Assembly (NCBI RefSeq): GCF_032362555.1
Contig: NC_083517.1
Coordinates: 5,414,001 to 5,478,000, forward strand
Source: Amyelois transitella
Lineage: Eukaryota; Arthropoda; Insecta; Lepidoptera; Pyralidae
Length of the DNA: 64,000 nt
Direction: 5' to 3'
Below, one piece after another: positions 42,685 to 53,380 of this stretch (position 1 is its first letter; every line of letters starts with the position of its first letter). Position numbers and translations under genes: made by a program. The notes under the pieces are model-generated. The model searched no databases and had not been told where the DNA came from. It saw only the letters and a list, made by a program, of their open reading frames with translations.

Positions 42685-45600
42685 ATGCACCGTATAAAGA
42701 GTAATGCGATGTTCATTGTTTATTTATGGAGTAAGTTTTATTTTGATTATTCATTGCTTACTTATAAGTTAGATATGAGCCTTAGCAAAAACCGTTATTA
42801 GTTCTATAGAGATAACTTTTTAATTCAATACAATTTTGTTTGACGTGTATGCAAAGCAATTGCTTTCGAGAAAAGAGCTTGCTGAGCTGTTTATACTACC
42901 TTATACTTTATAAGTGTAAGTACCTACCAACTTAAGCATTTCAACTTTTTATTTTTATCTGAGGCTCACTCTCTATTTAAGTATTTACGTAAGTATCCAT
43001 CCCAATATACCATGTGTTCTTTATTTGTTTTCAGTATTATTTCATTGGCAACAAGCTTCGGGAAAAAATAATGGGACTGAAATTGAAAAACAAAATAGCG
43101 AAAGTACACCAGTATCCGTGAACTCCAGGTTTTTTGATCTTGGACAACTTTTCAACCCACTATTTTCAAACTTTAATCAAAACCGGCCCGCTGGGAATGT
43201 TGGAACAAATTTTCCAGAGAACTCGCAATTTTCTCCTGTACAGGTACTGTGTCGATCGTTGTTGCGAAGACCTATCAATTTTAATGAAACAAAAAATAGC
43301 ACCTTTAAGCTTTAGAATAAGACAACGTATTCTTCCCGTAGATGTTGTGAGATGCGACTGATGCGACTGAGGAAAAGGTACGCACTTACGTGTGTTAAGT
43401 ATAATGAAAAAGGCTTAATTAGAGATACGCCATTCTCGAAAATTCCGTAAGCAGAGAGTAACGGCCCGGAAACGCATTCACAAACTTTCACAAAGTCTTT
43501 AAAGTTCTTTAGATTTTACCAAAAGATTTTATAAGATTTCCTAATTCTTCTTTAGTACCTAGTGATTAAACTACGGTACTGAAGTTTCCATACTTTGACT
43601 ACATATGGGGTTATTAATTTTTTGGAAAGATGTCTGCCTACCTCTCCGGAAACAAGGCGTGATTTATGTATGTGTTTATTTATGTTTTTTTTGTGCTATT
43701 TAAGGTATTATTGTTTTGTCACGATATTAGGCAGAAATTTTTGAAATGTTCTCTGCAACATTGTGAAAAGAGTGAAATTTGACTGTAATTTAAAGTTTTT
43801 TAACGTTTTTCAGGGTTCTTTTCCTCAAAGACCAAATCTAGGAAATCAATGGGCAAATGAAAATCAAGGCAACTTAAGGCCACCTGTAGACCAAGAATTC
43901 AATTCGCAACAACCATATGAGGCAAATCAATGGCAACCTCCGCAGTTTTCTGGCCAGGGATCAGTCAGTAGACCGGATTACCCTGGTGGATATAACAGTA
44001 ATCAAATGCAACAGCCAAATCAATATGTCGGAAGTAATCAGAACCCATCCAATTGGAGACCACAAAATAATTTTCAAGGATCAAACCAGTATCCAAATCA
44101 ATTTGACTCAAATGGCCTTTATACTCATGTTCAGTTGCCAACGAATCAGGGCCAAGATCGGAATCAACCACGGCCGATTCCTAATCCAGAACAAAACAAT
44201 CCAAATATGTTTCCTGGACCAGAATATCAGCGTCCACCTTCTATTATTGTCAACAATTATACTTCTAATCAATACCCTGGGAACATGCCACAAGGGCAAG
44301 ACTTTGGAGCAAATAATAACTTCTACCCTAACCAAGGAAGTTGGCAGAATCCTAACAATTCAGGCGGCACTTTAGATGACATGATTTCTACTCAAGTAAA
44401 TAATGGTAGTGGAAATAATGCGATACTAGGAAAACCTGTGATTATCCCTACCACAACTATCAATCCAGACCAAATAGTCTTTGATGACAGGTATGAAAAT
44501 GTGCATATTAAGCCAATGCCAGCCAGATAGCACCTAATCTTAATCCACTCATAAATATCATATCGAAATTCGAAGTTCAATTGAGTCTATCTGCTATTTC
44601 CGTATTGGTTTCTAACAATATTAGAAAGGTAACAGACACTTCTATAAATAAATAACATGTAAAAGCATTACGGATTTCGGTAAATTGGATAAATTGATGT
44701 GAGCATAGCATTTTAAAATAAACCTTTTGCAATTATGACTTGGTAGTTATAATGTTAGTTATAAAAGAATTGACAAAAAAAGTAATTATTATTATTTTTC
44801 TAAATTCCACGAAATTGTGTAATTACAACAAATGTTACGGCACAGTAAAGCTCTTAATATTGTTACGTTGTACGTTATAAATGGTAATAGGAGAAAGTAT
44901 TTTTGAACTATTTACCTAATGTAAACCTAGCATAACATATAATCATGTCTATATCCCCAGCGGGGCAGACAGAGCCAACAGTCATCAAAAGATTGAAAGG
45001 CCGCTTTGGACTTTTTGGGCGAATTAAACTGGAACATTTTAATTTTTGAATTTTTTTTTTATTTTTGTTGTTAAACACCATGCACCGTGTTTTCACAGTT
45101 TCCAAGATGGTAGTCTAGACTAAAAAGTTCTTATAATTCTAGAATCAAAACAAAAAGTAGAAAAATTTAAAAATATCGTCTGTCAAATGCGTTATTTCTA
45201 TTTTTCCTACACTTAGTTCAGACTATTATGACGAATATAGCGAAGTATCTTTCTTTCAGCTAAGATACATCTGTCTTCTAAGCTTCGCAACTATAGGTTC
45301 ATCACAATAATACCGTCAATAAATCTATGAGGACGATTTAACATCTTATACCAAGCTGGACTGCAACGAGTTCTCAATGCAAATGTTAATTTCGTTCTCG
45401 CTGTTTTTCTATTTTTGTTAATAATGGTACTTGAAGTTGCCCACTCATTTTGAGACGGTGTCATACACTTAAAAAATCTGTCGTCTGTCATACGCACCGA
45501 CCTTAAAGTGTCCCATTTTTCCTGTTTCTCCCTTAGATCCACTTTTGCACGCACTGTGATATTATAAGCGTTATTATTTTTGTTTCGTATGCCCATAAAC

Positions 45601-46309
45601 ATTTATTACAACATTCGCAGTTCGGAGAGTCCGTTACAAAGACAGTGTGTGCAAGACTGCCCCGCCACTCCGGAATACAATCCAATATGCGGAACAAATA
45701 ACGTAACTTATTTTAACCCGGGGAAATTTGTCTGTGCCCGGAACTGTGGTGTTTGTAAGTATGTTTTTTGTTATATTTATTTAACCGTAAAAATGAAGGA
45801 TGTTGCAAGTGTATATGAATCTGTTTTGGTATCAAGATTTGATTGGTGTAAGGGAGGTGGTCCAGGTATACCTTAGAGTGTCTAATAACATACATACATA
45901 AAATCACGCCTCTTTCCCGGAGGGGTAGGCAAACACTACCTCTTTCCACTTGCCACGATCTCTGCATACCTACTTCCTTCGCTTCATCCACATTCATAAT
46001 ATCCCCGTACTGCTGTTATCTAACTAAATTACTCAGTTTATTTGCAATGCGTTTATAAATAAATCAATAATATTTTCCTTTAAAAGAAAAAAAAAAATAC
46101 AAAAAAAGCTTTTGGTGGCTTAATTTGAAATAGTAACGGGGTAATAGCATATTGGAATTTATAAAACTTACAAAGCTATTTGTACACAATGATATTGTAT
46201 GTTTCATTTGATACTGATTAAACGAAATTGGATATCTTTAATAAAAATAATTTATTTTTCAGCCGTTTACGTTGCGCGGCGAGGAGTATGTCGTCGAAGG
46301 CCGATGTAG
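42685..46309 (+). CDS. Secreted Gln/Asn/Pro-rich protein with C-terminal Kazal domain
   Basis: Five exons join in frame: 42685-42730, 43035-43243, 43814-44490, 45621-45754 and 46263-46309, giving 1113 nt or 370 residues. The N-terminus, MHRIKSNAMFIVYLWILFHW, is a signal peptide created by the exon 1-2 join. A long low-complexity middle (about 30-305) is rich in Asn, Gln, Pro and Gly (NQWANENQGN, PNQFDSNGLY and similar). The end is a Kazal-type fold with six cysteines (CVQDCPATPEYNPICG, VTYFNPGKFVCARNCG, VARRGVC); a Pro stands at the usual YxNxC cysteine, as in several insect members. Kazal domains usually inhibit serine proteases outside the cell; the inhibitory activity here is inferred. If intron 3 is retained, the protein ends at 44530 (RYENVHIKPMPAR) without the Kazal domain. 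The first exon is short, so it is the least certain part. Confidence 0.82.
43622..43675 (+). mobile_element. Short LINE 3' tail in Kazal-gene intron 2
   Basis: CTGCCTACCTCTCCGGAAAC followed by AAGGCGTGATTTATGTATG matches the last about 45 bases of the LINE family at 55470-56913. It is a strongly 5'-truncated copy. Confidence 0.65.
44930..45010 (-). repeat. TATG-family retroposon fragment
   Basis: AACATATAATCATGTCTATA, CAGCGGGGCAGACAGAGCC and AAGATTGAAAGGCC match the tail-proximal part of the family. It lies in intron 3 of the Kazal gene. Confidence 0.6.
45837..45999 (-). mobile_element. LINE 3' tail with shared flank in Kazal-gene intron 4
   Basis: From about 45888 the minus-strand LINE 3' end is present (AAAATCACGCCTCTTTCCCG, then TTCCACTTGCCACGATCTC and CTTCGCTTCATCCACATTC). 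Its tail side is preceded on the map by TTTGATTGGTGTAAGGGAGG and following bases, a flank shared with 30632-30690. Confidence 0.8.
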
Positions 46310-47159
46310 AATTTTATGATTAAACGTTATTTATTTTTGAAAGACCATTGAATTTGCATTTATTGGGATTCTTTTATTGAATATTTGTACGGCGTTCAAC
46401 AGTTGTTTAACAGCTGACGTGGTTTGGTAAAGTTTTTAAAATAAGATCAGTAAAAACAAAAGCCCTCCGATTGGCTTATGAAGTTGGTTTAATTTTATGT
46501 TCAAAGTATTCTTTTCCGAAGCATATGTACTTGATAATGATTTCAAAAGAATTTTCTTCTAACTCTTAACGGTGTACTTCTTACTTACCTTTCATATTAG
46601 CTCAGAAACTTAACCCACCTAATTACTAGCACTAATTACTAGTTATTAGGTGATGGTAATTACACTAATTACTAGTACCACAAATTTTTTTGGTATTCCC
46701 TGTGTTAAAATGAATGATCATCTATTTGACAGTTAGTGCCTATTGTGATCTCTCGAGTTTGGGGTAGAAATTAAAAAGAAATAGAACCTATGCGATTTGC
46801 GTATGTACGTACATATAGTGTGTGATATTTTTGTACATGCTTTCTGTTATATTTTTGAACATTTTACTATACTATTTTAGAAATAATTATTTTGCTTATT
46901 TATTATAGAGAAGATAAAACTTTGTACTTAATAAAAAGAAGTCGTTCATCTCTAATTAGAGTTGGGGCAACTCTCCACCCGATGATTAGCTTTTTAAGAA
47001 ATCAATTGATTTCAAGTTCTTTGGACTTCGAAATCGATTCAGAAGTTTTCAAATATTATTAATCGAAATTAATTATGACTCTAATATGATATTTATAACT
47101 AGGTGGCGTTGAAAATAATTAAAAAGTCGAAAATCTGAATTACTGCTGATTTTATTGCG
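46310..47159. other. 3' flank of the Kazal gene
   Basis: No exon recognised. The first part should be the 3' untranslated region. A small tandem of ATTACTAGCACTAATTACTA-type words lies near 46620-46680. The rest is AT-rich spacer. Confidence 0.35.
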
Positions 47160-47590
47160 GAGCTTCCGTAGGCCGCCTCGGCCACCACGGCCTCTTGCGT
47201 TGAGACGCGAGTCGGGTGCCGGCCGTCAATCACGCCATGTTGCCCTCAACAACACCCCACGCAGGGCGCTCATCAACGTTGACGGCCCCGTGGCTTTAGA
47301 GCCTCAAAACGTGCGGGACGACAGCAAGTGCCCTGACATGATGTCTTTCATTCTGTGAAATATGGGTAGAGTGCTGGTGTGGGAAGCCACCTGCGCAGAC
47401 ATGCTGGCGGCGTCTTATCTATGTACCTGCGATCAGAAGGGAGGCTGGAGAGGCGGCGGATAGCCGGGAACGCTAAAAGACTAATAAATAACATTTTTTT
47501 GCCACCCAGAATGACTCCATACCATTTGGTGACGAGACACTTGGTCCGTGGGGCCGGGGCGCACGTCACTGTCTGTCTGTCACCAGGCTG
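47160..47590 (+). mobile_element. LINE coding remnant (C-terminal part)
   Basis: Frames in this GC-rich stretch read LNNTPRRALINVDGPVALEP and, after a shift, GRVLVWEATCADMLAASYL. Similar RRAL...PVALEP and WDATCVDTLAPSHL phrases are known from the end of non-LTR retrotransposon proteins; this is from general knowledge. Several shifts and stops show that it is dead. It ends against the Helitron-like element at 47593. Confidence 0.55.
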
Positions 47591-47592
47591 TA

Positions 47593-48057
47593 TCTATACT
47601 AATATTATAAAGCTGAAAGTTTGTTTGTTTGTTTGTTTGAACGCGCTAATCTCAGGAACTACTGGTTCGATTTAAAAAATTCTTTTTGTGTTGAATAGAC
47701 GATTTATCGAGGAAGGTTTTAGGCTATAAAACATCACGTTGCAACTATAAGGAGCGAAGAAATAATGGAAAATGTGAAAAAAACGGGGAAAACTATTCAT
47801 TCTTGAGGGCTTCCGTTGCGTGCACTGCGAAAACGGTTCAAGATACCAAAAATATACGTATGAAAGAATTATTCCGCTTGAAAAAATCTAAAAATACAGT
47901 ACGACATAATATAATCCACGACAGTATATCTTTTAAGATTAACTCACTAGAACCGTTCTAATGGTAATCAAAATTTATAAAGCTGAGGAGGCTGTTCGCA
48001 AAAATAAATGATGCCCAAAATAACTTTTCCACGCGACGAAGTCGCGGGAACAGCTAG
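47593..48057 (+). mobile_element. Complete Helitron-like element
   Basis: The 465-bp element begins TCTATACTAATATTATAAAG and ends GCGGGAACAGCTAG. A near-terminal hairpin (CGCGACGAAGTCGCG) precedes the CTAG end. The base before it is A and the base after it is T, as expected for insertion between A and T. It has no coding capacity and is non-autonomous. Confidence 0.82.
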
Positions 48058-48244
48058 TCTCATATAAAATTATAGCTAGAGAGCTGAATTTTTCACAAAT
48101 AATGTTATTTCCGTTGCTATTAGGTATAACAACAAATATTAATAATTAAAATATAAAGGGAAAGCGCCATACAATAAACGTGATTCTTTCAAATTTGCTC
48201 AATATTAATAAAGGTAACAAGTTGATATTTAAAAAAGAATTACC

Positions 48245-48525
48245 CTAGTCATTAATGTAAATGTGCCGTGTGGTCCCCGGCACTAATATCTACAAAAAAG
48301 AATAGGACCACTCCATCTCTTTCCCATGGATGTCTTAAAGACGACTAAGGGATAGTCTTACAAACTTGGGATTAATTTTTTAAGCGATGGGCTAGCAACC
48401 TGTCACTATTTGAATCTCAATTCTATCATTAAACCAAATAGCTAAATGTGGCCTATCAGTCTTTTCAAGACTGTTGGTTCTGTCTACCCTACAAGGGATA
48501 TAGACGTGACCATATGTATGTACGT
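48245..48525 (+). repeat. TATG-tailed retroposon, nearly complete copy
   Basis: It begins near GTGCCGTGTGGTCCCCGGCA, passes through AATAGGACCACTCCATCTCT, GGGATAGTCTTACAAACTTG and GACTGTTGGTTCTGTCTACC, and ends GACGTGACCATATGTATGTA. The first part contains GTGGTCCCCGGCACTA, which looks somewhat like an RNA polymerase III B box; that is a suggestion only. Confidence 0.8.
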
Positions 48526-49600
48526 AAGTATTCATGCAAATAAAAGTTGAATATACAGCTGTTAACCACAGTTTAGCTTCAATACTCTTTTTCCCATTCT
48601 CGTAAAAACTTAAAAAAAAATATGTAGAGTTAGTTGGTAGTTGAAGAGTATGGTACACCTGAAGATTTCGTCTGTCTCTGTGCCAAATATCATCAAAATC
48701 GGTAAAGTAGTTTTTGAGTTTGATAGATTAAAACAAAAATAAATTATACATATGTATATCATCTTTATAATATTAGTAAGGAAGTACCTATAAATTTTCA
48801 TGAGTAATTTATTTGTTTGATTTAGTAACGATATAAGAAGTAAATCGGAACTACCATTACGAACGCTTATCGCTACGTGAGCCTCGTTAAGCTATACGCG
48901 TCTGTTGTTATAACGATCAAACTTCAAAGATTTTGACATGATATCAGTGTACCTACTACTGAAATAATGTTATTACTAGATGTGACATCCTGAAAACCCT
49001 TTTATTTAATGATGGAAATATTTTGATATGAAACAAGATCAGAATAAGAAAGGCTATTGTCAATATGGTTCTAGCTTGTTCTTACTTTTATTTAAAATAG
49101 TTGTTGCCCGCAACTCCGTTTGCATGTTATTGGAAATACGAAGGTAAAGGTCATTAAATTTACTTAAATTTTCGTACATATCACAGAGTAGCTGGTTCCT
49201 TTGGCTTCTACATCAAATGATCCAGATCTTCCATTTTTTCGCTAAAATCCTCATCAGGTTCAATAACTTTTGTTATGACGTCTTTTCCATAATTCGGACA
49301 ATTTAGCTGGTCTATAATGGTTCTGCATCATGTGCATGCATAGTGTTTTAGATCTTCGATTTTTATACGGTAACAGAAAATGCTCATCAGGTTGAACAAC
49401 TTTTGTTAAGACGTCATTTCGATATTTCCTATAGTTTAGCTGAGTTGTTATGGTTCGATTCTGTTATGCTGTTCCTGATTCCAAAATAAACCATATGTTA
49501 TCACAACCATACCCTATATATTGGCCAGGCATAAAAACTGTATTACAAAAAAGTTTCACTCATATCCGTTCAGTAGTTCCGGAGATAAGCTATTTAATCT
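48526..49600. other. Spacer with eroded Helitron-like sequence
   Basis: No exon recognised. From about 49103 (TTGCCCGCAACTCCGTTTGC) to 49600 the sequence looks like an old reverse-orientation Helitron-like relative with the words CATCAGGTTCAATAACTTTTG repeated near 49252 and 49387 in variant form. The tRNA-derived SINE at 49601 was inserted at its end. Confidence 0.4.
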
Positions 49601-49860
49601 ACGGCCTCTGTGGCGCAGCGGTAGTGCGCTTGTCTGTGTCACCAGAGGTCCCGGGTACGAATCCCGGCCAGGGCATGATGAGAAACGAACTTTCTCTGAT
49701 TGGCCAAGATCTTGGATATTTATCTTTCTAAGTATTTATTATAATATATAGTATCGTCGAGTTAGTATCTCGTAACACAAGTCTCGAACTTACTTCGAGG
49801 CTAACTCAATCTGTGTAATTTGTCCCGTATATATTTATATTTATATATTATATCTAATAT
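49601..49860 (+). repeat. tRNA-derived SINE
   Basis: The head (49603-49675) is tRNA-like: an A-box region TGGCGCAGCGGTAGTGCG, a B box GGTACGAATCC (49654-49664) and a 5-bp T-stem (CCGGG with CCCGG). It is followed by an unrelated body (CTGATTGGCCAAGATCTTGG) and the tail TTTGTCCCGTATATATTTAT. A degenerate copy is at 7075-7250. The order head, body, AT-rich tail is that of an RNA polymerase III-transcribed SINE, not a working tRNA gene. Confidence 0.82.
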
Positions 49861-50604
49861 AATCTGTGTAACCACGAAGATATAATAAACGATCAATTAC
49901 TCAAAAAACTATATTTGAACGATTTTAATTAAATTTATTTTATTAACTTAACTTATGTTCTTAATTTAGTCGTATTATCGGTCGTGCCTGGGGCAAGGAC
50001 GGAAACTAAAAAGACAAATAAATAAAATAATTACATAACAATTTATCTTTCAGAAGAAATGTTTTCTAAACTCTAAACTCAGGGTTTGCCAAGAACAATT
50101 AAAAGGGAATTTTGCATGAGTACAGATTAGGAAAGTCTTAGCTATAATTTACCAGTGCAAATCCGGGCTTCGGAGGTCTTTAGAACTCTACATTCTGTGC
50201 CAAATTAAATTTAAGCATTTCGGAGGCTTTCGGGCCCATTAACGTGCTGCTTATAAGATTCTAGCTCTCTGGTAATTTTCTCATTACTATGGTAGGTAGG
50301 TTAAAACAAGGTTGTTACTGCACATCATGAACTGGTACTGTACTGGTACATACATAATGTCAGAGATTATATACCTTATCGGATTCTGGAATAAACTGAC
50401 TGAAAAAAAACTACAGTTATCAAAATAGTAACAGAAATTTTCATTTTCTACAATATTTTTTTGTGCAAATTTTCATATGACCTGCCGCCGATCGAGCGAT
50501 AAAGAAAATTAGCAAGTGGAAGTGTTGCTGTGAAGGTTCTGTTACCGTCTCAAATTAAATTTTATTTATTTCAACAGGGTTCATTTTTATACTTAGATAT
50601 TTAA
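49861..50604. other. AT-rich spacer, no gene seen
   Basis: No exon, RNA gene or clear repeat was recognised here. Confidence 0.4.
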
Positions 50605-50880
50605 TGCATATACATACATACATATGGTCACGTCTATATCCCTTGCGGGGTAGACAGAGCCAACAGGTTTGAAAAGACTGAATGGCCACGTTCAGCTATT
50701 TGGCTTAATGATAGAATTGAGATTTAAATAGTGACAGGTTGCTAGCCCATCGCCTAAAAAATAATCCCAAGTTTGTAAGCTTATCCCTTAGTCACCTTTT
50801 ACGACATCCATGGGAAAGAGACGAAGTAGTCATATTCTTTTTTGTATTGGTGCCGGGAACCACACGGCAAAAGCATATAT
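50605..50880 (-). repeat. TATG-tailed retroposon, best preserved copy
   Basis: On the plus strand: a CATA repeat, ATGGTCACGTCTATATCCCT, GCGGGGTAGACAGAGCCAAC, GCCACGTTCAGCTATTTGGC, TAGAATTGAGATTTAAATAG, CAGGTTGCTAGCCCATCGCC, CCTTTTACGACATCCATGGG and the end GGGAACCACACGGCA. In this family the CATA/TATG side is constant and the other side varies, so the family's 3' end is on the left of the map here. Confidence 0.82.
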
Positions 50881-51033
50881 AGGAACTAAATATTTCCATT
50901 GGCTATGATTCCTACACATTTACTTCTTTTTGGTTCGACAGTTCAGCTAGTGACCGACCATACATGGATGTCCCAGATTTAATCAAGTTATTTCTTACGT
51001 CGGAACTTTCGGGAAAATAATTATACGTACTTA

Positions 51034-51151
51034 CATCTGAATCTCAATTCTATCTTAAAGCCAAATAGCTGAACGTGGCCTATCAGTCTTTATAAGACTG
51101 TTGGCTCTGTCAACCCCGCAAGGGATGTAGATGTGATTATATGTATGTATG
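51034..51151 (+). repeat. TATG-tailed retroposon fragment
   Basis: ATCTGAATCTCAATTCTATC through GACTGTTGGCTCTGTCAACC to a TATGTATGTATG tail. The DIRS-type element begins ten bases after the tail. Confidence 0.75.
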
Positions 51152-51407
51152 TTTTATCCAATTATATTTCGTCGCTTCATTCTCGATATAAGATATTCAC
51201 AACGTAGTCCCTTCAACCTACAAGGTAGCATAGCACGATTTTTAAAGAAAGAATCGATTATTTTTTACCAAATCGATTCATTCGTTCTCCTTCAATCATT
51301 CGCCGTTCGCTCACACCGGACATCTATAATTCATCCTTTGCGACCTGCACTATACAGAAACACAAACTCGCATTAAGCTCATCATCCCAAGTTTAGACAA
51401 AAGCTTT

Positions 51408-51728
51408 GTGAACGTCGTTCAAGATTCACGTCGTGATGAGACCCTGTTCGGAAACAAATTGTCCGAAAAAATAAAAGCCTCGAAGACTATAGAAAAGCAA
51501 GGTTTTCAAATTAAGAAGACTACACCAAACCCTGCACCTTCGGCGTCTACATCTTCCCGTCCGGCTCCACCACGGGGAAACTGGTCAGCGCCTCCCCGCT
51601 ACCCGAAGGGCGGCCGGGGAGGAGCCAAGAAAAATCCGGCGCCAAGGAAGCCGTCGTCATCAGCTCCCGCTATTGCGGCCAAGGCCACCAGCAAGCCGCA
51701 GACACGCGGACAGACACGGCAACAGTAG
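51408..51728 (+). pseudogene. DIRS Gag C-terminal remnant
   Basis: Residues are rich in Pro, Arg, Gly, Ser and Lys (PPRGNWSAPPRYPKGGRGG). The frame is open upstream to about 51340, where the left terminal repeat ends, so the N-terminal part of Gag has been deleted. A stop at 51728 ends it. A basic, disordered C-terminus is usual for DIRS Gag proteins. Identification rests mainly on its place in the element. Confidence 0.55.
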
Positions 51729-51739
51729 CGCAGGTACAC

Positions 51740-52177
51740 GCTGGCCGCATACACCTATTCTACCGCTGTTGGCAGAAAATAACCGATAATCCCCAGATTT
51801 TGAAATGGATTCGTGATGGCCTTGATGTTCCTTTTCACAATTTAGTAACACAGGACTCTGCACCCGTTAGTCATATACTACCGGAAGAAAGATACGACAT
51901 GTTTTTAGCCATTGAGAATTTACTAAGTCTAGGCGCTATAGTCCCATGCTTCTCGACACCGGGACAGTTCTTGTCACCTTTTGCGTTGTTATTGAAATGT
52001 ATAAGAAAGATCATCGATGAGGGGGCTGAAGGGATTCTTGTGTTTCCATACTGGCCGTCCCAGGCATGGTTTCCCGTGCTTCAAAAAATATTAATAAGAG
52101 ATATTTTATTACTAGAGCCTCATAAACATCTTTTAGAACCAAGGATATTCGGGCCGAGAATAATAGTCTACTATTAA
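51740..52177 (+). pseudogene. DIRS reverse transcriptase/RNase H remnant with internal deletion
   Basis: The frame starts with AGRIHLFYRCWQKITDNPQI in one frame and continues with ILKWIRDGLDVPFHN and ERYDMFLAIENLLSLGAIVP, the N-terminal edge of a DIRS RT domain. It then jumps to EGILVFPYWPSQAWFPVLQK, which in complete elements lies after the RT and RNase H. The polymerase core with its YxDD motif is absent. Confidence 0.65.
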
Positions 52178-52179
52178 CT

Positions 52180-52465
52180 TACAAAAAACCATATAAAACT
52201 GCATCACCGCAAACCATCAAGCAGGTGGATTAAAACCGTTTTGTCGGAGAGTGGCGTGGATGTGTCCGTTTTCAAAGCGCACAGCACCCGCCACGCTGCC
52301 ACGTCGGCGGCGGGCGCGGCGGGCGTCTCAGTCGAGACCATCCGGAAGGCCGCAGACTGGTCCCACACATCGTGCACATTCGCTAAATTTTATAATAGAA
52401 TAGTGCTCGATGAAGACCGTTTCGCCAGATCAGTATTTGGTTTGCCACACTCAAATCTAGAGTGA
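52180..52465 (+). pseudogene. DIRS tyrosine recombinase C-terminus
   Basis: The segment contains the family's catalytic C-terminal pieces: HSTRH (the HxxR box), ADWSH, and FAKFYNR with the presumed nucleophile tyrosine. Just upstream, TYKKPYKTASPQTIKQ is in another frame, so a frameshift separates the two at about 52220. The first catalytic arginine and the rest of the domain are missing. Tyrosine recombinases integrate the circular DNA of DIRS elements. Confidence 0.75.
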
Positions 52466-52960
52466 TTATCTGTTCATGCTAAATTAAGAAGTTTATACAT
52501 GTTTAGTTTTTCAATAAAACCATTAATTTGATTATCAATTATTTTTAACGCAAAACTTTCATCTCTAAACATCTACGTTGTGAATATCTTATATCGAGAA
52601 TGAAGCGACGAAATATAATATATGATCAAACGAACTTCTCAAGTGAAGTTCGATCGATATTATATGAGTCGCTTCATTCGAAGATATAAGAACCCACCCT
52701 CCCTTAAGCCCCATCTGAAAGTTCTGCGGTATCTCTCTAAAGAAAATGAATTATAGATATCCGGTGTGAGCGAACGGCGAATGATTGAAGGAGAACGAAT
52801 GAATCGATTTGGTAAAAAATAATCGATTCTTTCTTTAAAAATCGTGCGATGCTACCTTGTAGGTTGAAGGGACTACGTTGTGAATATCTTATATCTTCGA
52901 ATGAAGCGACTCATATAATATCGATCGAACTTCACTTGAGAAGTTCGTTTGATCATATAT

Positions 52961-53380
52961 AATACTACGCAAGGCTTAACACAATTTCTAGCAGTTCATT
53001 GAAAACCTACACGTAAACGCCTCAAAATTTAAAACTTAATAGTTTGTATAGTCTCCGAATAAAAATACGGGTCATGACGAAATAATAGTATAGAAGGGTC
53101 CCTTTTTTGCTATTTGTCTACAGAATCCTAAAAAGACTTCATATTCAAGTTAAATTTTAACTTTGTTCGAAAAGTCAGCAGTTTGTGTATCTCGTAAAAT
53201 GTTCATTGGCGAAAACAAGGCGGATATTTAGATTGGGGACGTGGAATTTTTTAATTTAGGTGCACCTGCATACTCGTATCCTAACTAATGAACCGTTGGA
53301 CTCGCATCATAAGCCTTTGATAACCTTACCTATACTGTAAAATATTATTAGGATTTATCCATACTTTAAAGGTTACCCGA
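52961..53380. other. Spacer, no gene seen
   Basis: The stretch between the DIRS element and the next retroposon has short open frames only. A block at 53100-53280 with GTGTATCTCGTAAAATG resembles old repeat sequence. Confidence 0.35.

Larger units (their letters stand above)
51161..52958 (+). mobile_element. Internally deleted DIRS-type retrotransposon with ITRs and ICR
   Basis: Inverted terminal repeats pair about 51171-51334 with about 52746-52910 almost perfectly. An internal complementary region follows the coding part: 52573-52619 is the exact complement of the left end 51161-51207, and 52621-52690 is the exact complement of the right end 52888-52957. This order is what a joined right-end/left-end circle junction would produce, the defining layout of DIRS-1-type elements. 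Coding traces in order: Gag C-terminus (51408-51728), start of the RT region (51740-52000), a piece near the end of the RT/RNase H part (52020-52160) and the tyrosine recombinase C-terminus (52180-52465). The RT catalytic core and most of Gag are missing, so it is non-autonomous. Confidence 0.88.

Noticed and set aside
49601-49680. A tRNA gene
   Set aside because: A and B boxes and a T-stem are present, but the body and AT-rich tail continue as in the copy at 7075-7250, and the acceptor stem does not pair well. It is a tRNA-derived SINE.
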